From positions 1,037,951 through 1,101,950 of the forward strand of contig NW_011887294.1 in the NCBI RefSeq assembly GCF_000151315.2: DNA of 64,000 nt. Direction: 5' to 3'. The stretch is from Capsaspora owczarzaki ATCC 30864 (Eukaryota > Opisthokonta > Filasterea). A model generated the notes under the pieces. That model had not been told where the DNA came from. It searched no databases and saw only the letters and a list, made by a program, of their open reading frames with translations. Positions 10,448 to 22,470 of this stretch are shown here, one piece after another; position 1 is the stretch's first letter; each line of letters opens with the position of its first letter. Both the position numbers and the translations under genes were made by a program.

Positions 10448-11580
10448 TTACACCTTCGTGTAACCCGAGTTGCCGCACGAGAAGACAAACTTGAAACCAT
10501 CCTACACGCGGGTGATCAAACAACAAAACATAGAGCCAGTCAGTGACTCGATGGGATGGCGAAAAGGCAAGCCCTGCGCGCCTTCCTTACCTTGATCAAG
10601 CCGGGAACTTCTCGCCAGAAGGCAATGTTGGGAATAGCATCGGTGCCAGTCGCACCACCTCGTCGCTTGATCAGCACACCGACAACCAGGTAGACAAACA
10701 CCGACGGGAAGAAGCTGCGCAAATTTCCAATGAATGTGAGCGCTTGTGTTTGTTGGACGGACACCAAGAACGAAAGGAAATCATTACATTGCGAGAAGAA
10801 TCGAACCACCGCTGATACCGCCGCCTTCACTCGCAACGGGGCAAACACCAGGGCACGCGCATTGATGAGAAAGCGTGACAACCTATTTGCAGAGGCAAGG
10901 TCGAGCAAGGTTAGCACTCTGATTGGAAACAGCCAGAGAGAATCGAGCAAGCCATACCCATGTCAAGCTACTCTTGGTCAAGGTCATTGAGGGCGCTCCG
11001 GTAATGCTCTTGTCGCAGTTCAGATGGAGTCGGGAGGATGTGGCGGTATCACCAGAAAAATCGACCTGAAAAAATCGTAGCACATCTGTGAGTCAAGCAG
11101 CTTCTTGGAGCACTCGCTGGGTTTCGGGGCGTGGCAGGGGGGGGGGGGGCAAATACCACCAAAACAGGGACGTACATTGAGGCCTGCAACATTCGTCAGA
11201 GTCGTTGCGATGGCTGCGCCAGTCGACAAGCACATCTGAATTCCAGAGGACGAAAGGTGAGCGCATGTCCATCTAAACCACCACCATCACACAACCGAAC
11301 GACAGGAGATACACACAATAGCATCCTTTTTGCAGGCTGGGATGGGACTGCTGCCAAGGTTGGGGCAAAAGTTGTAATAGACGTAATAGGTGATGGAACC
11401 GTCTTGGAACGGCCCAACCCTGAGCGGAGTGGATTGACGGAGGCCCGCAATGTCAATGATTTCGTTTGTGGACGTAGTGTACTTGCACTGCTGCAGGTCG
11501 AACGAGTCGGCGGCAGCGAGTGTGACGATCGCGGCCAGCACCACGAGCAACGTTGGTGCCAATCGAGCCATCATCATCAT
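10448..11580 (-). CDS. MRH-domain receptor related to the cation-dependent mannose-6-phosphate receptor
   Basis: Six exons: 11580-11317, 11235-11176, 11065-10958, 10882-10788, 10714-10591, 10501-10448 (234 aa). Residues 1-24 are a signal peptide. The lumenal part is a small MRH-like beta domain with paired cysteines and 'SRLHLNC', which matches the Arg-bearing strand of CD-MPR. The clearest match is the membrane-to-tail region: 'GGGISGGSILLA', one transmembrane helix, then 'IPNIAFWREVPGLIKDGFKFV', which parallels the CD-MPR cytosolic tail ([21 protein letters not shown]). Family members carry lysosomal hydrolases from Golgi to endosomes. The Glu and Tyr that complete the sugar site in CD-MPR are not obvious, so M6P binding is doubtful; it may be a sorting receptor of the fungal Mrl1 type. 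Four ATGs occur in tandem at the start. Confidence 0.8.
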
Positions 11581-13001
11581 CGTTTGTCACGGTCTGGTTT
11601 TCAAGCAAGTCAATCAGTCAGAGCCAGAAACCAAGCAAATGCAAGACGAGCAGAGAGCCGACCGCTCCAAACAAGACAAGGTCTCAATAGGGAAACAGCG
11701 AGGAGCGAGAGTGACATGAGGAGAAATGGAAAATGGAAACCAAGTGAAACCGAATTTAAAAAGAAATAATAACAAAAGAAACGTGTGGCTGGCGAAAGGG
11801 GGTGGGGATCAGGAGATGGACGTGGAGGAAGAATGATGAAGAAGACAAACAAAGATGAAAGAGACATGGCAAACGATCGAACGAGCGAGGTGCTGCAGAG
11901 GAATGAATGAAGGGCTGGGAAAAAAAAAAAAGAAGAAAAAAAAAAGAGCGAAATTAAAGAAAGTCACAGTCACGAGTAGCCACGCACGTTGTGTGGTGCA
12001 GACAGACAGGGTCTCCAGACAGACTTGGCGGGCTGTTGCTAGTGATGGGATGGGTGCAACGAATGAAGCGGCAGCGGTTGTGGACGAGAATCACCAACGG
12101 AGAAAAAGCAACCAAAAAGCACGAGCGAGAGCCAAGAAAAAAAAAAAAAAAAAAAAGCCCCAGCCAACCAATGCGAACCAACCTGGAAAAGGAGAAAGAC
12201 TGAGAAGCGCAAAGACTGGATGGAAATGGCAGGTAGAGCCAAGATCTACGAAAACGATTGCACAGAAAACTACAGAGAAAGGCTCCAGGGACTAGGGTGA
12301 TGACTGCGATTCAGCCATCGCACAAACCGCTCGCGCTGTGGCTTTCCATTCCCTTTCAGCATCGTCCGTTGCCTCCAAAAACGTTCAGTGACGACGTACG
12401 ACGATCGTCAATTACAAATCAAAGCCGTTATGGCATGGAGGGGACTGCGATCGCGGTGGATTACCGATTTCCACCAGCAAAAAGCAAACCCACAATCGAG
12501 CAGGAGGCAAAATGAGAATCCCGTTTCTTTGTGAATGTCGCCTCACTCGCTCACACCCTCCCCTCTTTGCCTCATCGTCCTCCTCCCGTGCTCGCGTGCA
12601 CTCGCTCGCCCGTGCACCACACGAAATCATTGACTCGGCATCTCACGCCTGGAGTTTCGACAGAACTTATTCGCGCTACGTCTTTTTCTTAGCGCGACAG
12701 TGTCGAAACTCGCTTAAGGGCGCTAGTTCAATTTTTAAAACTTCTCGTGTGCTGTATGCGCGCGAGCTGTCTCTTTCCTCTCAACCGCCTCTTCGACTCG
12801 ACAACACGAATGAAAACCTTACTTGATCCTCCTTTTTGACGATCGTGCATATCCCCATCAGATGTCCACTTTTGCCCAAACCTAAAAAATCGACTTCTCA
12901 ACGTTCAAACTTTCCACGCTTGAGCAAACTACTGTACTCCATTGATTGTACAACTCCCACACACACAAAAAGCCAACCTCTCTCTTTCTCTCACACTCAC
13001 T
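11581..13001. other. 1.4-kb intergenic region with A-rich tracts and an imperfect cruciform
   Basis: Contains A runs at about 11921-11945 and 12136-12157 and a long nested inverted repeat at 12652-12711. No ORF shows a recognisable domain. It holds the promoter of the M6PR-like gene and the 3' UTR of the BAHD gene. Confidence 0.4.
12652..12711. repeat. nested inverted repeat able to form a hairpin
   Basis: Outer arms GAGTTTCGACA (12652-12662) and TGTCGAAACTC (12701-12711) pair over 11 bp. Inner arms CGCGCTA (12672-12678) and TAGCGCG (12690-12696) pair over 7 bp around a T-rich loop. Function unknown. Confidence 0.85.
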
Positions 13002-14584
13002 TTACGGCGTGTCTCGGAACTGACGGAACGCGGGATCGCAGTCCAACAACTCCCAAAGCGGCTCGATCAAGGCGATCGCCACGTCCACGGACTGCGTCGT
13101 GGTGGTGCTTGCAGAGACAGAGAGCTGGTCTTCTGTCGCGAGAAAGTACGCGAGCCCGTCAATCAGTGAAATGGGCGAGAACGGCGTGGAAACGAGCGTG
13201 GGCGGAATGGGCGCAGAGTCCGCCCCGACATCGAAATCAAGCTGCGGATACATGTCAAACTTGTTCCACTGAGACACCATAAAGCCGCCGTTGAGCGGCC
13301 TGAAATGCTGGGCAATCCGCCGCTTGTCCGACTGGACACTCATCCAGCGCAGTGTGTCAACTGCTTCTTGCTTGGTCATCTGCCGCATCGCATCGTGGAT
13401 TGTCGCGGCGACCGCAGAGAGCGGCGCAGTCGCGAAGGAATCGGCCGGGTAGGTGAACACGGCGCAGGACACGGCGTTCGGAAAGTAGCGCGCAGGCAGA
13501 CCGAGGCGGCCTCGCAAGTTGAACGGCGACAAAAAGTCCGTGGAGAGCTGCGAGGGATCGGCGCCTCTGCTCTTTGCGTACTGGACACGAGCGACATGTG
13601 TGCGCTGGTAGAGGTGAGCGGCAAGCACGTCGAAGGTGGAAAGCCACTGTTGGCCAAATTCCGCAGCCGTCAAAGTGGCGTGGGCCTTCAAGCGCTCAAG
13701 CTCGCGGCCAGAGAAGCGGAGGATGCGACCCACCACAGGAGGCGGCGGCACTGCAGGGGTAGAAGTTTCGGCTTCAGTGCCACCACTGGTGGCAGCGGTT
13801 GCGGCGGTTGCGGCGGGTGCAAGCAGGTGGTAGGCGGTTGGAAGTCGAGCGCCGCTTGCCGCTCGTCGTCCGAAAGCCCTGCCATTGACAAGTAAGATCG
13901 GATGGTGGGCTGATGCTTGAGATGGGGAATCTCCAAAGGCAGTACACGTCGCTGCCGGTACAGTTCTGCCAGGTCTCGGAGCAGCTGGAAGCAGCCATCC
14001 GCATCCGTCACGCAATGGCGCACTCGCACGCCCAACGCCACGCTGCCGCACGCAAAGCGAGTGTGCTGCAGTGTAAAGATGTGATCGCCACAGCCATCGT
14101 CGTCCCACGGGTTGAACGCACCCAAGAGCGCGTTTCCGCCGTCGGGGAGCTCGGTCACCACCAGTGGTTGCGTAACGCCCCCGCACGTGTCAGGAAGCCG
14201 CGCATCGCAGGTCGCCACGCGGAACTCCATGCCAGCGCCGAGCTGCACCACTTCAACCGTGTTGTCTGCCTTGTTCATCTGGAGGCGGCCGGTCAGGTGC
14301 GGATAGTAGTCGAGCAGTCTGCTCAGCGCGAATTGGAGCCTGTCCACCTCGAGCAGACCGGGCGCTGCGGCCGGGGAGGTCGGACGGTACACCAGCACGA
14401 CAGCCACAGGAATAAAAGGCAGCGCCAACTGATCGAGCGGGCCCAGCTTGAAGACGGGCGACTCCCCCAGCGCAGGGAGCGAGACTGCTGGATTGGAGCA
14501 CGTTACTACGGCCTTTGACACAATGTGGACGGGCGACAGGGCATTGGCCGTCGCGCCGGGGTGTTGCTGCGCAGGGTTGGTCAT
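13002..14584 (-). CDS. BAHD/HXXXD-type acyltransferase, with one apparent frame break
   Basis: Two overlapping minus-strand frames together look like one transferase-family protein of about 525 aa. From the ATG at 14584 the first part reads 'SKAVVTCSNPAVSLP', then 'FALSRLLDYYPHLTGRL', typical of the N-lobe of plant and fungal BAHD enzymes, and the catalytic 'HCVTD' (HXXXD) in 'RVRHCVTDADGCFQLL'. The matching C-lobe ('RFSGRELERLKAHA', then 'LRGRLGLPARYFPNAV', and 'QWNKFDMYPQLDFDVG' in place of DFGWG) lies in another frame. The switch falls between about 13790 and 13860 in a GCC/ACC-repetitive stretch, and I found no GT-AG intron to explain it. These enzymes move acyl groups from acyl-CoA to alcohols or amines; the substrate here is unknown. 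The break could be an assembly indel in the repeat or real decay. Confidence 0.75.
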
Positions 14585-15172
14585 CTGTCGTAGTACTACT
14601 AATAATAGTGGTGGTAGTGAGGCAGGTGAGGTTGGCGATGGTGGTGCTGCGATTTCAGGTTCAGACGCAAACAAGACAACCCAGCGACTGACAATGCTCA
14701 CACACACACACACACACACTGGTGACTGCGCGACTTGGCAAATAAAAAGATGAGTGATGCTCGCCCGCTTTTGTTCTTATTTTGGCCGTAGTACAACAAG
14801 AAACACAAGTTGGTGTCTGAATTCATTCACGAGCAATTGCAATGGTGATTTCCACTTGAAGCCGGCGAGACGACTTGTACTGTATTCACTGCATGTTGTA
14901 CTAGCTCAATATACGCAAATTCAACCCATCTCCACTGGTCCACCCGATTCCAAGTCATTTCCAAGTCGATCTCTGAACTTTGCCCATTACCTTGCCCCCT
15001 CCCGCTCTCACCCAGCCCTCCATCCACTTTCCCCAAATTCAACAAGCACATTGACTCAAACCTTCCTACACAAAACAAAACAAAACAACGCCGCTGAATC
15101 AAACACAGATCCAAATACAATCAACTCTCTCAGTCCTTTAGCTTTCGTCCCTTACTTTTTGACCTTTTTTTG
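14585..15172. other. divergent promoter region of BAHD and WDR24 genes
   Basis: 588 bp between oppositely oriented start codons, with a CA repeat at 14699-14719. C/T-rich in the half nearest WDR24. No coding region seen. Confidence 0.45.
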
Positions 15173-18100
15173 ATGAATCCGTCCGGTGGCGGTGCCGGTG
15201 GCGCGTCCGCTTCTGGTGGCCATCCTCACCTGTCCACAGCCTCACTGAGTGCCTTTGGTGGCGGCGGTGGCCCCGTGGTCGGCGGCACAATGCATCCCAA
15301 TCCAACCGGCAGCCTTCAGAACTTTGCCTCGCAGGCGAACACAGCGGGCAGCGCATCGCCAGGAAGCATCTCGTCCGGCAACGCGGGCCACAACGCATCG
15401 TCGTCGTCCATCTCGACCATGGCCAGCGCGGCGACGACGGCGCAGATCACGGGCGGCACGGCGTCTGCTGGCGCTTCCATTGCAAGCGGCCTCGGCCAGT
15501 ATCCAGGGTCGCAGGGGCTCGGCAGCGCGTCGTCGCACGCGTCGTCGTTCTCCACAGCCAGCAGTGGCAACAGTCTGGCTGCCGCGGGGCAGGGAAGCTC
15601 ACCCGCACCAGCAGCAGGACTGACGCTGGGCGCTTCCGGTCCGATCTCGGCCGCCACAACCAGCACGCTCCTCCACCCGACTGTTCCCATGTCCAGCTTC
15701 GACTTGATGCGCCGTCTCGCGATGGCCGATCCCAAGCGCGCGGCGGTGATTGCAGCCACTCCAGTCTCCCCGCTCCGGCCTGGCGCTAATGCCGAGCAGC
15801 ACTTGTACGCCCAAGCTAACGCCTCGCTGCCAATGACGATGGTGTGCACCGTCAACGGTCCCATCAACTCGTTTAGCACAAGTCCGGACGGAACCATGGT
15901 CGCCGTGGCTGGTCGCGACGGTAAGGCGATGTGCCCAAATTTTTGCTTTCAAACTTTTGTCCTTGTTGCTGTTTGGTGTCGAGGTTTCCATTTATTCTCC
16001 CATCCTCTGGGAGGGTCATCATACTTGCTCACCCCGTTACGTTATTGATACCATCTTGTTTTTGGAACAGTGCTGAAAGTCCTCAGCATGTCGAGCGACC
16101 GGTGTGAAGAAGTGTACAACATGCGCTCCGGCACGCGCGTCACACTCAATTACAGCAGCATTGACGTGTGCTGGCATCCTCTCGAAAGCTACAAGAACAT
16201 AATGGCAACGGCCGCTACCAATGGAGCCGTTGTGCTTTGGGACATTACGCACGCAGTCAGCCGATCGAGCCGCGTCCTCACCGAGCACACACGCACTGTC
16301 AACCGCGTCACGTTCCACCCTTCCGACCCACATCTCCTCTTGAGCGGCTCGCAAGACGGCTCTGTGAAAGTCTGGGACACGCGAAATACCACAAAATCCG
16401 CCATCACGTTCGACGGGCGCTCGGAAAGCATCCGCGACATTCAGTTCAATCCATTCGACCACAACCTGTTTGCGACTGCGTCAGAAACGGGTCTTGTGCA
16501 GCTATGGGACATGCGAAAGCACGAATCTTGCGAGCGGCGCATTTCCAGCCACCACGGCCCGGCCTTTACAGGTGCGATTGCTGTTGTTGCCTTCTTTTTT
16601 TTTTTTTGGTTTGTTGTTGCGCTACTTTTCCTTTTTTTCGAGAAATGTTGATTCTTTTCCTTCTTTGTTTGTTGCCTCATTTGCCCCATATCTTGGCTCA
16701 CTCCCACTCTCTTGATCCAACCGTCTAGTCGACTGGCATCCGGAAGATCGTTACGTCCTTGCTACTGGTGGCCGCGACAAGACCATCAAAGTTTGGGAGT
16801 TGTCGGGCAAGCCGCACACTTTTGCCAACATCCAGACCATTGCTGCCGTTACACGCGTCGCCTGGCGTCCTGGTTTCCGATGGCAACTTGCTAGCGCGGC
16901 CCTGTTGACGGAAAATAGCATCCACTTGTGGGATTTGCACCGTCCGTCTTTGCCTGTCGCATCCTTCCAAGAGCACCGCGATGCCGTCACCAGGATTGCG
17001 TGGCGCAACTCGTCCTCCTTTTTGTCGTCAGCCAAAGACTCGACCCTCATCGTGCACAGTTTCCGCGACGCCGTCTATCCGGCAGACTCTGTCAACCCGG
17101 TGAGCTTGTCGTGGAGTCCGCGGGGCGATCTTGGGTTTGTTTCCGTCCGTGAGCGCGACGTCCTCCAAGCCGGCGCGCCGCTGCCAATCATTGCCTCAAT
17201 GGGACCTCATCACGTCCTAACCGGCAGTCAGATTGCAGCGCGAGACACGCCCCACCCCAGTGGCGCCAACCCCCCTTTCGTGTCCCAGCTGTTCAACTCT
17301 GCCGGTGGCGAGTACAGTCCGTTCATCTGTCGACCAAAGCAGAATCGCCGCGGCCGTGCTGTTGTCCAAGATCCCGCCGTGCGGATTGCTTCCGGTGGTC
17401 TTGCCACCCCTTCATCCAATCATGTCGCCACTGCCGATTCGTTGGCCACATCCTTGTCCCGGACAGAGCGCGCAATGACAGCAATGTCAGTCTCGTCCGG
17501 TACGACGCCCGGCGCTGCGTCTGCTGAATTCAAGGTAGGCATTTTTGAATGCTAAGTGATTGTGGGTGATGGGCAAGAAACAAACAATTGCAATTATAAC
17601 AAACCACGTCTTTTGTTGAAACTGCGAACTGCTGCTCACCTTTGTCTGTTCTCTGCCACAGTTCCCTGATTACGTGGCGGCCATTTCGAATGGAGAGACC
17701 GCACCCAATAGCGCTCTTGATTCAGCCCGCCGTTCCGGGACTGTTTCGCCGTTTTCGCCTGCCTCAGTCTTGAGCTCTGGCGTGATGTCGCCGCGAGATG
17801 GCCTCCGCGCCGCAGTTGGTGCCAAGGCTGCTGACGTGGGGCCGCCGGCATTAAGTGTCAGCTCTTTACTGCTTGGGTTTGATGAGCGCGTCTTCCAGTA
17901 CTTGGCCAACCATTACAAGTTGCACGGCGAGCCAGTGGGCAAACTGTGCGAGCACAACGCCGGCGTGGCGAATGCGTGCCATCAAGTTCAAGTCGCGCAG
18001 TCCTGGCAAATTCTCAAGCTGTTTTTCGCAACGGAGGTCCCTGTTGCACCCGCGATCGCCTCGGAAGACCTGCACGCACATCCAAACGATTCATCCTTCC

Positions 18101-19660
18101 TACGACCAGCCTCAGCGGTCGACAATGATGATCCTCATCGCAACTTTAACATGATAGACCAAGGTAAGGCTTTTGCCGTCAGCGGGTTTTTTTTGCTGTT
18201 GTTATTGGCGACATTCTTCTTGCTGATCCGGTCTTTGGGTTGATTTGTTGTTTTGCAGAACCAGTTGGCTTTTCCCTTCCAATTGTATCCGATCAGCAAA
18301 TGGTGCACGAACTAATGGCCGACAGTAGCAATAACTGGGTTTTGCAAAATGTTCGTGGCGAGCCTGGTTGTTCTTGCAATGTTGTGTTTTGACTGGAGTG
18401 GCCGCCCGATTGTTTCCTCACTCAACCTGTTCTGCAACACCTCTGCATCCGTTCTACGTCGAACAGGAGGTGATTGAGCGCCTTACACCCATTTCTAGTC
18501 GACCGTCAAGTCCGACCTCAAAGCATTCGCTTTCCCGGCCAATGTCGCCCACCCTGTAAGCAAATCCGCTGTTGGAATTGGACGCTTTTGTTTCAACGTT
18601 TTACGTTTCACCCTGAGTGACTGACTCAATGATCGACACTTTTGCAGTGGGATGAATGGCCAGAGTTCCAGCGCCGCAAAGTCACGCGAAGGGATTACGC
18701 CAGATCCTGCGAGCACCAGTGCGCTCGGGACATACTCTGGTGTACCAAACGGCGCTAAGAGCACCACCCTCCTCGGAGGCTGGAACCACCAACCCATGGT
18801 GGTTGCACTTCTGCACTACTATGCCGAGCGTGTAAGTCAACCTTCAAGCGAAAAAGCTTTGTGATGCGCTTCGAGGAATGTTTGTTGATTCACCTCCTTT
18901 ATTTCTTTTGGTTGTTTGAACAACACGCAACAACCTCCACCACCACCACCACCACCACCACCACCACCACCACCACCACCACCACCACCACCACCACCAC
19001 CACCACAGGGAGACGTTCAAACTGCCGTCACCATGCTCACAGTCCTGAATACCGTGCTAGCGGAAGATGCCGTCCCCAGCAACACTCAGGAGCAGTGGTA
19101 CATTGCTTACATTGACTTGCTGCATCGCTTCGAGCTATACTCGATTGCAGCTGATGTGATGAGGAGCAGCACCAACACAACTGTGCAAGGCTTGAATCAG
19201 GTAAGCACTTTCTGTTTTTTTTTTTTGATCGTTTTCTTTGTTGTTCAGCTACAAACAACTTGATTCTCAACTTGGTGCTCTTACACACGCCCTTTGTCTT
19301 TGTGACAGGACACCACGACTGTTCATACTAGCTGCAGCAACTGCAAAAAGCCATTGTTCAAGTCTGGTTGGGTGTGCGACCGATGCCTGAAGCTCACCAA
19401 CAGCTGCTCAGTGTGGTACGGTATCTGGCTCTTTCTGTGTGCACATGTGCTCCACCGTGCAACAGTGTGGTTGGCCAACTCAACGTTGGGATGGGCATCT
19501 TTTTTTCTTTTCTGTGTTTCGCAGCCATCAAACGGTCAAAGGGCTCTACGTCTGGTGCCAAGGTTGCGGCCACGGCGGTCATATTACGCACATGCAGGAT
19601 TGGTTTTCCAAGCACACACTCTGTCCTGCCGGGTGCTTGCACCACTGCGAGTTTATTTGA
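15173..19660 (+). CDS. WDR24: WDR24, GATOR2 subunit (WD40 propeller plus C-terminal RING-like zinc domain)
   Basis: Ten exons: 15173-15920, 16071-16571, 16729-17534, 17662-18163, 18259-18350, 18467-18555, 18648-18831, 19009-19200, 19309-19415, 19525-19660; 1118 aa. After about 215 Gly/Ser/Ala-rich residues comes a WD40 propeller with clear blades ('ATNGAVVLWDI', 'GSQDGSVKVWDTR', 'ASETGLVQLWDMR', 'GGRDKTIKVWEL', 'ENSIHLWDL'). The C-terminus matches animal WDR24: 'GDVQTAVTMLTVL', 'WYIAYIDLLHRFELY', 'CSNCKKPLFKSGWVCDRC', then 'VKGLYVWCQGCGHGGHITHM' and 'LCPAGCLHHCEF'. GATOR2 relieves GATOR1 inhibition of TORC1 at the lysosome; the WDR24 RING is needed for this in animals. The donor after 18350 (GTTCGT) is weak and the exon 5/6 junction is the least certain. 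The intron before exon 8 ends in a CAC repeat. Confidence 0.93.
18937..19006. repeat. (CAC)n microsatellite abutting a 3' splice site
   Basis: About 22 CAC units run directly into the ACAG acceptor of WDR24 exon 8, leaving no ordinary polypyrimidine tract. Confidence 0.95.
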
Positions 19661-19874
19661 TTTGTTTGTTCTGAATGCAACTCTCCAGATTGTCAAAAGT
19701 GGATTCATGGAACGAAGCAAAGTGCAGAATTATCGAACAACAGGTGGCAGCACACAAAACACACAACACCAAGACAGAATCACAGCGAAAGAATCAAGCG
19801 ACGATGGGGAACAAAAAGAAAAGTAGGACAAACACAAACAAATCACAAAAAATCAAAATAGAGCCAATACTCGC

Positions 19875-20884
19875 TCACAAGATCGTGCACTTTTTCTTTC
19901 CACCGCTGGTTTTGGTGCTGGAGGCATGGCTAGCTTTGTGCTTTTGAATAACGCGGAGGAGATCGTAAAAGGCCTTTTCAACATTGTGTTTGCTCTTGGC
20001 CGACGTCTCGATGTATGCAGCTCGCCACTCGGCTGCCCTGCGCTGAGCTTCATCTGACGAGACTTTGCGCTTGTCTTCCAAATCGCACTATAGGCAAGGA
20101 AAAGAAAAGAAAAAGGGGAGTCGGAGTAAGTTGGTAGCAAAATCAACAACAGACACGTTGAGAACACTGAACATGCACAGCACTCAACTTGCCCCGAACA
20201 AGCAGCAGCAGCACAATACCCTTTCCCCCCCCCCTTTTTTGGTTGATTTCTTACCTTGTTGCCCACCAAAATGATGGGTGTTTCGTTGCCCTGTGCGGTT
20301 TCATTGTTTTCAAGAACTCGCAGGATTTGGTCGCGGAAGTGGGTGGTTTCGTCAAACGATTCGCGCTCAGCCAGCGAGAAGACAATCAAAAAGCCCTCGC
20401 CGCTGCGAAAGTAGTTGTCACGGATGGCTGCATAGTCTTCCTGGCCAGCCGTGTCGAGAATATCAATCTGGCATTCTTGGCCGTCGACGCTGACCTTCTT
20501 TCGGTACGAGTCAGCCTTGGTCGGTTCGTAATCCTCGACGAACTGTTGAGAAAGCAGCAGCGTGTAACGTGGCAAGTTGGTCAGTGAAGCCGCACACCAA
20601 CCAGACAACAATCAACCGACAAAGTAGGTGCAAAGGTTTGGCGTCGCATCCGAATTCGCAAACACAAGCAGTGGGAGTGGAACGGAGGCGAGCTGTTTCA
20701 TGTTGCAAAGCAAGCACTGCAGTGGAGCTATCGCAACTCGGCACCAAACAGCCATCACCCAGACGATGACACATAAAAAAAAACCCGATGCAATGGAAAC
20801 GAATGTCATAAACAAAAGTGAAAAAGCGAAAGAAGACGAACAAAGTCCAAAAAAAGAGTGTCCAGCCAACCATGCATCACACAA

Positions 20885-20967
<83 letters not shown>

Positions 20968-22264
20968 TGATGTGATTGAGACAGCCAGCGTAGTTCAAAA
21001 CCAAGTGGTACTTTGAGCCTCTCATCGTTCATCACCATCATCTGAACGGGGAATAAAAATAAAAATAAAAAAAAAAAAAAGAAAAAAAAGGGCCACAACA
21101 ATCGCATCGCTTGAACGCTGCAGTCATCGCTGGGAGGTCATGACACGTTCGTTGAATGGTAGCAATGGTAAGGCAGACGAGAGGCACAGGTGGGAGGGCG
21201 AGATGGGCGGATGGTGCGAGGCAGAGAGCTGTTGCAAAGAAAACAACTGGGAAAAGAGCAAAAAAAAAAAAAAAAAAAAAGGCCAGCCGAACAAAACGAC
21301 ATACAACTGTGCCTGCTCGTCAAAGGAAGAGGACTCGGAGGAGGACGGGCAAAGTGAAGGCACTGGCGTCGAATAAAAGCAGACAAGTGCTCCCAAACAC
21401 AGGACCCCAGCACCCCAGCACCAGCCAACCCCACACAGGCCAGCGCTGCGATCGAACGCCACAGCGGAAAGGACTCGGCTCAAGGCTATGACACACTCAA
21501 ACGGACGTCACTGCTGCCAGCGGCGCGATCGGTTCAGGCCAAGCCGCCGGATCTGGCGTCCTGCAGCAAGCCAGCACGCCTCCAAACACCCGCTGTCAAG
21601 GCCTGACGAGCCTGCGCGAGGTTTACTTTGGGAAAAGCTCAACACTTTAGGAGGAAGTTTTTTTTTTTTTTTTTTTTTTTTTTTTCCAATTCCTCGTCAG
21701 CGAGCGCGACGTCAATCCTCCGCATCGCAGGGCGGCCTCCCAGCCCAGTCGTCGTCGTGAATGCAATCGCATGCACAAGGAACTGCAGAGACGGGATCCC
21801 CAAAACCACCCGCTCCACGCGCTCTCGTGACGGCGGTGCTGGAGCGCCTCTGATTTCTTGCTGCGGTCTTCTTTTTTTTTTTTTTTTTTTTTTTTGTTTC
21901 CTTCCACTGAGTTTCGCAAACCACACTCAGTTCGCAGAGCAGTCGTCGCTGCAGTGGCTGCCTCACAGAACTCCTGCTGCAGCTATTGCCCAGCCCCCCA
22001 GAAAGCACTTGCCCGAAGGTGCCCACTGGTGACAGAGGCCGCCCCCAACGCCAAACACGATTGCTTATTGAATGTTGTGGGCTCTTTTCTTTTTTTTTTT
22101 TTCTTCTCTTTCGTTCTTCCTTGCCGTTTGCCTACTTGTCTGATGCGTTTCCGTTGTCTTACCTCGCCATACATGAACTGGAGTGTGAGTGCTGACTTGC
22201 CGACACCGCCGGCGCCGACCATAATCACTTTGTGAAGTGGCAACGCCTTGTTCTCCTTGACCAT
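19875..22264 (-). CDS. RAL: Ral-type small GTPase
   Basis: Three exons: 22264-22163, 20542-20255, 20087-19875; 200 aa. Starts '[18 protein letters not shown]', nearly as in animal RalA/B ([17 protein letters not shown]). The effector loop '[12 protein letters not shown]' is that of Ral and distinguishes it from Ras and Rap. G3 is '[19 protein letters not shown]', G4 'VGNKCDLEDKR' and G5 'ETSAK'. The C-terminus 'GGKKKCTIL' is a polybasic stretch plus a CAAX box ending in Leu, so geranylgeranylation and membrane attachment are expected. In animals Ral acts through the exocyst and RalBP1 in secretion and actin control. A small insertion ('NNETAQGN') sits before G4. Intron 1 is 1620 bp, an order of magnitude longer than most introns in the window, and is full of simple repeats. 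Confidence 0.95.
20888..20965. repeat. (CA)n microsatellite inside Ral intron 1
   Basis: About 39 uninterrupted CA units (TG on the Ral strand). Confidence 0.95.
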
Positions 22265-22470
22265 GGTCGAATCTCGATTGAGCCAAAATAACTGAAAAAA
22301 GACTGAGCGCGAGCTTAGCTCGACAAGTCAGGGTCAGCCTCTCAGATGCTCACACCGACGTAGATCTATGACTGGGATGTAGAAAGGAGGGCATATCGAG
22401 GACTTTCATTTTGCGGAACAATGAATTGCATTTTGCGCTTTTTCGAGCTTTCGAGCCTTCAAAGCTCGCT

